Below are positions 57,227 through 64,000 of a DNA stretch of 64,000 nt, piece by piece (the first letter of the stretch is position 1; every line of letters starts with the position of its first letter). A program made the position numbers and the translations under genes. The notes below the pieces were generated by a model. That model worked only from the letters and a program-made list of their open reading frames with translations. It was not told the DNA's origin and ran no database searches. Origin of the DNA: Acidimicrobiia bacterium (GTDB taxonomy: Bacteria; Acidobacteriota; Vicinamibacteria; Vicinamibacterales; SCN-69-37); contig VFZF01000001.1 of assembly GCA_016871335.1 (NCBI GenBank), positions 186,001 through 250,000 on the forward strand. The letters run 5' to 3'.

Positions 57227-59074
57227 ATGTGCGGCATTGTGGGGTACGTCGGCGATCAGCCGCTTCTGCCGGTCCTCATCGAAGGCCTGCGCAAACTCGA
57301 ATACCGCGGGTATGACTCCGCCGGTGTGGCCGTGGTCAGACACGGTGAACTCGACATCAGACGAAGCGCAGGGAAACTCTCGAAACTGGAAGATGTGATT
57401 GCCACGCGTCCAATCACAGGCGAATACGGCATCGGTCACACCCGCTGGGCGACACACGGCCGCCCGACGGAAGAAAACGCGCATCCTCATCAGGACTGCA
57501 AAGGCCGGATTGTGGTCGTCCACAACGGCATCATCGAGAACTATCTTGAACTGAAGCGCGCGTTGATCGCAGCGGGCCACAGGTTCGTCACCGAGACTGA
57601 CACCGAGGTTGTTGCACACCTGGTGGAACAGGAATGGAGGGGAGACGGCCTCGCGGCGGCCGTCCGGCGCGCACTGACACAACTCCGGGGACTGTTCGCG
57701 CTGGTCCTCATCTCTGCCGATGACCCGGACACGATTGTCGCCGCCCGAAACGGCCCTCCGGTGGTCGTCGGGCTCGGCCAGGGCGAGTTCTTCGTGGCCT
57801 CCGATGTGCCGGCAATACTCGCGCACACGCGTCAGGTGGTGTTCCTCGACGATCGCCAGATGGTCATCGTGACGCGCACGGGCGCGGCGTTCTGCGACTT
57901 CGACGGTGTGCCCGTGGCTCGTGAGGCGCAGACGATCAACTGGGACCCGGTCATGGCCGAAAAGGCCGGCTACAAACACTTCATGCTCAAGGAGATTCAC
58001 GAGCAGCCCTGGGCCGTGCGTGAAACCATCCTGGGCCGCGCGTCCGTCGAGTCGGGCAAGGTCTTCCTCGATGAGATGAAATTGAGCCCTGAGGCGCTGC
58101 GCGACATCGACCGCATCGTCATCCTCGCCTGCGGCACGTCGTGGCACTCGGCGCTGATTGGGAAGTTCCTGATCGAAGACCTCGCACGGGTCCCTGTTGA
58201 AGTGGATTACGGGTCCGAATACCGCTATCGCGACCCCATCGTCGAGTCAAGAACGCTGGCGATTGTCATCACGCAGTCCGGAGAGACCGCGGATACGCTC
58301 GCTGCGCTGCGCGAAGCAAAGCAGGAGGGCGCGCGCAGCATCGCCATCTGCAACGTGGTGGGCAGCATGGCCACGCGTGAATCCGACGGCACGGTGTATA
58401 CCCATGCCGGCCCGGAGATCGGCGTGGCGTCCACAAAAGCGTTTACCGCGCAACTGGTGGCCCTGCAGCTGCTTGCCGTCCATATTGCCCAGGTCAGGGG
58501 CGTGTTGACTGACGCCAGGGCGGTTCAGCTGCTCCAGGGGTTGGAGCAGCTGCCTCGACAGATCGAGGAAGCACTCAACGAGGATGCGGCGATTGAGGAG
58601 CTGGCGAAGAAGCTCCACCAGCGTAGGGACTTCCTCTACCTTGGCCGGGGAATCAACTACCCGATCGCTCTCGAGGGCGCGCTGAAGTTGAAGGAAATCT
58701 CATACATTCACGCCGAAGGGTATCCGGCTGGTGAAATGAAGCACGGGCCGATCGCACTCATCGACGAGGACCTCCCCGTCGTGGCCATCGCACCGAATGA
58801 CCATGTGCTCGAGAAGATGATCGGCAACATCCAGGAAGCCAAAGCCCGCGGGGGCCAGGTGATCGTGGTGACGAGCCAGTCGCACACCCACGCGTTCGAC
58901 GAAATTCTTGACCCGGCCCGCGACGTTGTGCTGACGGTGCCGGATGCGGATCCGCTCCTGATGCCAGTGCTCCTGACGGTGCCCCTGCAGCTGCTGGCGT
59001 ACCACATCGCCGTCCGGCGCGGCTGTGATGTGGACCAGCCGCGCAATCTCGCGAAGTCAGTGACTGTCGAATAG
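57227..59074 (+). CDS. glmS: Glutamine-fructose-6-phosphate aminotransferase
   Basis: 615 residues. The mature N-terminal Cys is in MCGIVGYVG, the class II glutaminase has HTRWATHG and HNGIIENY, and the two SIS domains have [14 protein letters not shown] and [17 protein letters not shown]. It ends ...[11 protein letters not shown] as in most GlmS. Makes glucosamine-6-phosphate from fructose-6-phosphate and glutamine. It is followed by pcrA after 51 bp. With only 2 bp before it there is no room for a glmS ribozyme. Confidence 0.97.
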   Translation: MCGIVGYVGDQPLLPVLIEGLRKLEYRGYDSAGVAVVRHGELDIRRSAGKLSKLEDVIATRPITGEYGIGHTRWATHGRPTEENAHPHQDCKGRIVVVHNGIIENYLELKRALIAAGHRFVTETDTEVVAHLVEQEWRGDGLAAAVRRALTQLRGLFALVLISADDPDTIVAARNGPPVVVGLGQGEFFVASDVPAILAHTRQVVFLDDRQMVIVTRTGAAFCDFDGVPVAREAQTINWDPVMAEKAGYKHFMLKEIHEQPWAVRETILGRASVESGKVFLDEMKLSPEALRDIDRIVILACGTSWHSALIGKFLIEDLARVPVEVDYGSEYRYRDPIVESRTLAIVITQSGETADTLAALREAKQEGARSIAICNVVGSMATRESDGTVYTHAGPEIGVASTKAFTAQLVALQLLAVHIAQVRGVLTDARAVQLLQGLEQLPRQIEEALNEDAAIEELAKKLHQRRDFLYLGRGINYPIALEGALKLKEISYIHAEGYPAGEMKHGPIALIDEDLPVVAIAPNDHVLEKMIGNIQEAKARGGQVIVVTSQSHTHAFDEILDPARDVVLTVPDADPLLMPVLLTVPLQLLAYHIAVRRGCDVDQPRNLAKSVTVE

Positions 59075-59125
59075 TGTGCCAACGCGAAATGCGGACGTGA
59101 GTCGAGTGGTATCCTGAGTGCTTCG

Positions 59126-61402
59126 ATGGATCTGCTCGAAGGACTCAATCCTGCACAACGTGACGCAGCGGCACACACCGAAGGCCCACTGCTGATTCTC
59201 GCCGGCGCAGGGTCGGGCAAGACCCGCGTCATCACCGTGCGCATGGCGCATCTGGTGATGAGTGGCCAGGCGTCACCCGACCAGGTGCTCGGCGTCACGT
59301 TCACGAACAAGGCCGCTGAAGAGATGCGGCAGCGGGTTGAAGACCTTGTGGGCGACGACTGTCGCCACATGTGGTTGTCCACCTTCCACTCGTTGTGCGC
59401 CCGCATCCTCAGGCGCGAGGCGCCACACATCGGCCTGACGCGTGACTTTGTCATCTACGATTCGTCCGATCAGCTGGCGGTGGTGAAGCAGGCCCTGCGC
59501 AGCGCGGACGTGGACGAGAAGATGCTGACGCCCCGGGCCGCGCTCTCCCGCATCAGCCAGGCCAAGAACAAGTTGGAGACCCCTGCCGACATGAAGTCGA
59601 GCGGCTGGAATCTCCGGGATGCGCAAATCGCCAAGGTGTACGAGACCTACCTTCGTGTGCTCCGCGAGGCGGGTGCACTCGACTTCGACGACCTGCTCCT
59701 GAAGACGGTTGAACTCGTCGAAACCAAGGAACACGTCCGCGAGGCCTACGCCCGGAAGTTCAAATTCATTCTGGTTGACGAATACCAGGACACCAACCGG
59801 CCCCAGTACATCCTCATTCGACGCCTGGCTGACCACCACCGCAATCTCTGCGTTGTTGGCGACCCCGATCAGTCGATTTACAAGTGGCGCGGTGCCGACC
59901 TCAGAAACATTCTCGACTTTGAGGCGGACTTCCCCGAGGCCACGGTCGTGAAACTCGAGCAGAACTACCGCTCGACACAGGTCATCCTGGATGCGGCGTC
60001 CGCGGTCATCAGCCGGAACAGGAACCGGAAGGACAAACGCCTGTGGACCGACACACTTGGTGGCGAACCCATCGTGTATGTCCGTGCGGGTGACGAGATT
60101 GAGGAAGCCGACTACATCACCAAGGCAATTCGGGAATCCAGAGCGCTGGATTCGCGCACCACGGTCGCGGTCCTGTATCGCACCAACGCTCAGTCCCGCG
60201 CGATTGAAGATGCCCTGATGCGCGAGGGGATCGCCTACCGCATCATCGGGGGCGTCCGCTTCTATGAGCGCAAGGAAATCAAGGACCTGCTCGCCTACCT
60301 GCGCCTCGTCATGAATCCGCACGACGATATGAGCTTCAGGCGCGTGGTGAATGTGCCCACACGTGGCATCGGCAAGACCGTCATCGAAGCGCTTGAGGCC
60401 GTGAATCTCGACGTGGACGATCAATTGTCCACGCCGCTCTTTGCAGTCGGCCTGCAACCCATCACGTCGTCTCGTTCGATGTGGGCGCGTTTGCTCGCGG
60501 GTCTCGAGAAGCGCGAGGTCCCCACTCGCGCCTTGACGGCACTTCGGGGCTTCCGCGACCTGGTCGCCGGCCTGACCACCGAGTGCGCCTCCGCCAGTGT
60601 CTCCATCGCGCTTGGGCTCGTCATGGACCGGACCGGCTACCTCAAGGATCTCCGCGAGGAACGCAGCGAGGAAGCCGAAGCGCGCATTGAGAACCTGATG
60701 GAACTGGTCTCCGCCGCCAGGGAATACGAAACGCGCGAATCCGATCCCACGCTTGGTGGCTTCGTCGATCGCCTCTCGCTGCTGTCCGAGGCTGACGAGG
60801 CACAAGGCAAGAAGGACGCGCACGTCTGGATGATGACGATGCATGCGGCCAAGGGACTGGAGTTTCCTGTTGTGGTTGTCGCTGGGCTGGAGGAAGGGTT
60901 GTTTCCACACTCCAGGTCCACAGAGGACGAAGAGGAACTCGAGGAGGAGCGCCGGCTCTGTTACGTTGGCCTGACGCGGGCGCGAGAGCGTCTGATCCTC
61001 ACGAGCGCGTCGAGGCGCCGCGTGTTTGGTGACTATCAGTCCACCGAGCCGTCACGATTCCTTGACGAAATTCCAGCGGAGTTGATGCGACGGGTGGAGC
61101 CGGTCGTCGCACCATCATGGAATTCAACGCGCTACGAAACCAGAAACCCGTATGCGCGAAAGTTCGGCCAGTCGAACAGGAACAAGGACGTGGAGCCGAC
61201 GCCATTCGCCTCGTACGAAAACGAGGATCAGTCGTCCAGCTCAGGCCTGCGTGTCGGCAAACGTGTGCGTCACAAACAGTTTGGGGTTGGCTCAATCATG
61301 GCCATCGAAGACCAGGGCGACGACATGCGCGTGACCGTCAAGTTCAACGCGGTCGGTACCAAGAAGTTGCTCGCAAGATACGCCAATCTCGAACCGGCTT
61401 AA
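59126..61402 (+). CDS. UvrD/PcrA-type ATP-dependent 3'-5' DNA helicase
   Basis: 758-residue superfamily 1A helicase. Motifs: Walker A AGAGSGKTRVITVRMA, motif Ia VTFTNKAAEEMRQR, motif II (VDEYQDTN), motif III QSIYKWRGA, motif IV YRSTQVI, motif V MMTMHAAKGLEFPVV, motif VI YVGLTRARERL. The C-terminal tudor-like domain (RVRHKQFGVGSIMAIED) is present, closer to PcrA than to RecB-type proteins. Roles are DNA repair and clearing RNA polymerase. Last gene of the rsmI-glmU-glmS-helicase run. Confidence 0.94.
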   Translation: MDLLEGLNPAQRDAAAHTEGPLLILAGAGSGKTRVITVRMAHLVMSGQASPDQVLGVTFTNKAAEEMRQRVEDLVGDDCRHMWLSTFHSLCARILRREAPHIGLTRDFVIYDSSDQLAVVKQALRSADVDEKMLTPRAALSRISQAKNKLETPADMKSSGWNLRDAQIAKVYETYLRVLREAGALDFDDLLLKTVELVETKEHVREAYARKFKFILVDEYQDTNRPQYILIRRLADHHRNLCVVGDPDQSIYKWRGADLRNILDFEADFPEATVVKLEQNYRSTQVILDAASAVISRNRNRKDKRLWTDTLGGEPIVYVRAGDEIEEADYITKAIRESRALDSRTTVAVLYRTNAQSRAIEDALMREGIAYRIIGGVRFYERKEIKDLLAYLRLVMNPHDDMSFRRVVNVPTRGIGKTVIEALEAVNLDVDDQLSTPLFAVGLQPITSSRSMWARLLAGLEKREVPTRALTALRGFRDLVAGLTTECASASVSIALGLVMDRTGYLKDLREERSEEAEARIENLMELVSAAREYETRESDPTLGGFVDRLSLLSEADEAQGKKDAHVWMMTMHAAKGLEFPVVVVAGLEEGLFPHSRSTEDEEELEEERRLCYVGLTRARERLILTSASRRRVFGDYQSTEPSRFLDEIPAELMRRVEPVVAPSWNSTRYETRNPYARKFGQSNRNKDVEPTPFASYENEDQSSSSGLRVGKRVRHKQFGVGSIMAIEDQGDDMRVTVKFNAVGTKKLLARYANLEPA

Positions 61403-61415
61403 GAGCAACTTTATT

Positions 61416-61438
61416 TCTCCGCGCCTCCGTGTCTCCCT
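61416..61438 (-). repeat. CACGGAG-type dispersed repeat, copy 2
   Basis: On the plus strand it reads TCTCCGCGCCTCCGTGTCTC, the inverse of GGAGACGCGGAGGCACGGAG at 35889-35908 with few differences. It lies between convergent pcrA and gyrA stops. Confidence 0.6.
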
Positions 61439-61447
61439 ATAAACGTC

Positions 61448-63955
61448 TTACTCCGCGTCTCCCTGTGCCTCGGGCTCTGGGTCTGACTCAACTTCCTCGG
61501 GCTCCTCGAGGGTCGCGATCGACACGACGCGGTCGCCTTCGGCGAGATCAATCAAACGCACACCCTGGGTGTCGCGGCCAATCGGTCGCAGGCCGGCGGC
61601 CGGCATCCGGATGATCTGGCCCTGCTCGGTGACCAGCAGCACTTCGTGTTTGTCTGTGACGCAGGCGATGCCGACGACGGGGCCGTTGCGGTCTGATGTC
61701 TGGATGTTCTTCAGGCCGATGCCGCCGCGCGTCTGCTGGCGGTATTCCGCCACTTCCGTGCGCTTGCCGTAGCCGTTCTCACACACCGTCAGGAGGGTCG
61801 CGTCTCCGGTCACCACTTCCATGGCGACGACAAGGTCGCCTTCGCGGAGGTTGATACCGCGCACGCCATAAGCCGTGCGGCCCATGGGTCTCGCATCCTC
61901 TTCGCTGAAGCGGATGGCCATGCCGTTCCTGGTGCCGATCACCAGATCCATGGCGCCATCGGTTTCGGCAACCGCGATCAACCGGTCGTTGTCGTCGATC
62001 TGAATCGCGATGATGCCTGCAGATCGCGGGTTCGAGTACGCCTTGAGGTCGGTCTTCTTGATGGTGCCCCGCTCGGTGCCCATCACGATGAACCGTTTGT
62101 TCTCCTCGGCCGGGAAGTCCTGCACACGCAGGAGCGTGGCGATCTTCTCGCCCTCGCTCATCTGCACCAGGTTCGCAATGGACTTGCCCTTGCTCGACCT
62201 GGACACCTCCGGGATGTCGTACACCCGCAGCCAGTAACACTTACCCTTGTCCGAGAAGATCAGGATGTACGCGTGCGTGTTCGCCACGAAGAGGTGCTCG
62301 ACGACGTCTTCTTCGCGGGTCTGCATGCCGATCAGGCCCTTGCCGCCTCGCCGCTGCTTCCGGTATTCATCCAGCGGCGTACGCTTGATGTATCCGGTCT
62401 GGGTCGCGGTGATGACAACGTCCTCGTCGGCGATCAGGTCTTCGACGCGGAAGTCGCCGCTGTCTTCGATGATGTCCGTGCGGCGATCGTCGCCGTACTT
62501 GTCGCGAATCGCCGTGAGTTCGTTGACGACGATCTCAAGCACCAGTGCGTCGCTCGACAGGATCTCGCGCAGGCGCGCGATCAGCGCGACCAGTTCCGCG
62601 AGCTCATCAAGGATCTTCTGGCGCTCGAGGCCGGTCAGACGCTGCAGCTGCATGTCGAGGATCGCCTGCGACTGCAGTTCCGAGAGTCCGAAGTTCGTCA
62701 TGAGGCCGACCCGGGCCTCCATCGGATTCTTCGAGCTCCGGATCAGTGTGATGACCGCATCCAGGTGGTCGAGCGCGATCTTCAGGCCTTCGAGAATGTG
62801 CGCGCGGGCCTCGGCCTTGCGCAACTCAAATTCAATCCGGCGCCGGATCACTTCCAGCCGGAAGGTGATGAACTCCTCGATGATCTGAAGGAGGTTGAAG
62901 ACCTTCGGCCGGCTGTGCGAGATGGCCAGCAGCGTGATCCCGTACCCGGTCTGCAGACGCGTCTGCTTATACAGGTTGTTCAGGACCACATCGGGCAGTT
63001 CGCCGCGCTTGAGTTCAATCACGATCCGCATGCCGTCGCGGTCGGACTCATCACGGAGGTCGGAGATGCCCTCGAGTTTCTTGTCGCGCACCAGTTGCGC
63101 GATGTCGGAGATCAGCGTCGCCTTGTTCACCTGATACGGGATCTCGGTGATGACAATCGAGACGCGATCGCCCTTCTTGTTTTCTTCGAACGCCGCCTTG
63201 GCACGGACGACGACGTTGCCGCGGCCTTCGCGATAGGCGCGCCAGATGCCGGCGCGGCCCACAATGGTGCCGCCTGACGGGAAGTCCGGCCCGGGGATGC
63301 ACTGCATCAGGGCCTTGAACTGGTCCTCACGCGGGGAATCACGGAGCTCAATCACCTTGAGCACGCCGTCGATCACCTCGCGCATGTTGTGCGGCGGGAT
63401 GCTCGTGGCCATGCCGACGGCGATGCCGGTCGATCCATTCACCAGCAGGTTCGGGTACGGCGCCGGGAATGTCGTCGGCTCTTCCGTCGTCTCGTCGAAG
63501 TTGGGGCGATGGTCGACCGTGTCCTTGTCGAGGTCGGCCATCATCATTTCGGCGAGCGACTCGAGCCGGGCCTCGGTGTACCGGTAGGCTGCGGGCGGAT
63601 CGCCGTCGATGGAACCGAAGTTGCCCTGGCCGTCGACCAGGGTGTATCGCATGCTGAAGTCCTGCGCGAGGCGGACCAGGGTGTCGTAGGCGGACACGTC
63701 ACCGTGCGGGTGGTAGTTGCCGATGACTTCGCCGACGATCTTTGCGCACTTGCGGTACGGGCGGTTGGACGCAAGGCCCATCTGCCGCATCGCATACAAC
63801 ACGCGGCGATTGGCCGGCTTGAGGCCGTCCCGCACGTCGGGCAGGGCTCGCCCGATGATCACGCTCATGGCGTAATCCATGTACGAGCGCTTCATCTCGT
63901 CTTCGATGTTGACGGGGAAGCGGAGCGACGGATTCTGATCGATCGGATCGGACAC
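61448..63955 (-). CDS. gyrA: DNA gyrase subunit A
   Basis: 835-residue type II topoisomerase subunit. Catalytic Tyr126 is in [10 protein letters not shown], and the QRDR reads [10 protein letters not shown] (residues 82-91). The position equivalent to E. coli Ser83 is Val87, while the Asp87 equivalent is Asp91. The GyrA-box QRRGGKG is in the C-terminal pinwheel, identifying gyrase and not topoisomerase IV. The acidic tail is short ([15 protein letters not shown]). Start GTG 63955 follows the gyrB stop by 1 bp. Confidence 0.97.
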   Translation of the reverse strand: MSDPIDQNPSLRFPVNIEDEMKRSYMDYAMSVIIGRALPDVRDGLKPANRRVLYAMRQMGLASNRPYRKCAKIVGEVIGNYHPHGDVSAYDTLVRLAQDFSMRYTLVDGQGNFGSIDGDPPAAYRYTEARLESLAEMMMADLDKDTVDHRPNFDETTEEPTTFPAPYPNLLVNGSTGIAVGMATSIPPHNMREVIDGVLKVIELRDSPREDQFKALMQCIPGPDFPSGGTIVGRAGIWRAYREGRGNVVVRAKAAFEENKKGDRVSIVITEIPYQVNKATLISDIAQLVRDKKLEGISDLRDESDRDGMRIVIELKRGELPDVVLNNLYKQTRLQTGYGITLLAISHSRPKVFNLLQIIEEFITFRLEVIRRRIEFELRKAEARAHILEGLKIALDHLDAVITLIRSSKNPMEARVGLMTNFGLSELQSQAILDMQLQRLTGLERQKILDELAELVALIARLREILSSDALVLEIVVNELTAIRDKYGDDRRTDIIEDSGDFRVEDLIADEDVVITATQTGYIKRTPLDEYRKQRRGGKGLIGMQTREEDVVEHLFVANTHAYILIFSDKGKCYWLRVYDIPEVSRSSKGKSIANLVQMSEGEKIATLLRVQDFPAEENKRFIVMGTERGTIKKTDLKAYSNPRSAGIIAIQIDDNDRLIAVAETDGAMDLVIGTRNGMAIRFSEEDARPMGRTAYGVRGINLREGDLVVAMEVVTGDATLLTVCENGYGKRTEVAEYRQQTRGGIGLKNIQTSDRNGPVVGIACVTDKHEVLLVTEQGQIIRMPAAGLRPIGRDTQGVRLIDLAEGDRVVSIATLEEPEEVESDPEPEAQGDAE

Positions 63956-63956
63956 G

Positions 63957-64000
63957 TTAGATATCCAGGTTCTTCACGTCAAGCGCGTTGTCTTCAATGA
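63957..64000 (-). CDS. gyrB: DNA gyrase subunit B, C-terminal end (partial)
   Basis: The minus-strand frame gives IEDNALDVKNLDI and a TAA stop (63959-63957), matching the conserved GyrB end ('...ANA..VRNLDI'). Only 13 complete codons are in the window. It precedes gyrA by 1 bp, the common gyrB-gyrA order. Confidence 0.82.
   Translation of the reverse strand, partial: IEDNALDVKNLDI

Overview
The window is high-GC chromosomal DNA with dense, ordinary gene packing. I see no phage, plasmid, IS transposase or CRISPR. Three things point to an Acidobacteriota member, most likely near Vicinamibacteria: a complete alternative complex III locus fused to a caa3 oxidase operon, several large secreted peptidases (M61, M13, tricorn-type S41), and a TolB-propeller/amidohydrolase fusion. 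This is inference from gene content; no rRNA or phylogenetic marker was searched.

Layout. 13-12116 (minus) is one respiratory operon: ActA-B-C-D-E-F, a small membrane protein, a SCO copper chaperone, then caa3 oxidase subunits II, I and III. Together these move electrons from menaquinol to O2 without a bc1 complex. 12349-18001 (plus) holds a Na+-type ABC exporter pair, an M61 peptidase and a secreted beta-propeller protein. 17991-20222 (minus) encodes an Omp85-like barrel and a periplasmic protein. 20314-28261 has a CPA2 antiporter, an EF-P paralogue of the YeiP/EfpL loop type, an amino-acid-oxidase-like flavoprotein, a nucleoside-kinase-like protein, an MFS exporter, an EVE protein and a hydrolase. 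Two decayed gene remnants lie between them. 28266-39523 has the propeller/amidohydrolase, an MHS transporter, a methyltransferase, tRNA-Gln, a GMC oxidoreductase, a DUF2157-like membrane protein, a degenerate sensor kinase and a base-excision glycosylase. 39614-46022 has a chlorite-dismutase-like protein, gltX, arsC-arsM, tRNA-Ser(GCT), mscL and a CorC pair. 46032-53199 has M13 and tricorn peptidases, tRNA-Ser(TGA) and a PQQ-like propeller. 53306-64000 is housekeeping: serS, an FmdB protein, rsmI-glmU-glmS-pcrA, gyrA and the end of gyrB.

The least ordinary content is between and at the ends of genes. (1) A palindromic repeat family (GTAGGGCGCGCT, short loop, AGCGCGCCAA) supplies the TAG stop codon of at least four genes or remnants. 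(2) A structured element starts inside the CCA end of both tRNA-Ser genes and shows compensatory base changes between the two copies. (3) A nested palindrome of about 170 bp sits at 35912-36081. (4) ACCCAACC repeats just after the M61 start can pair with that gene's own Shine-Dalgarno region. (5) A perfect hairpin covers the ribosome binding site of the tricorn gene. The palindromic elements and the tRNA-Ser structure are the best candidates for something undescribed.
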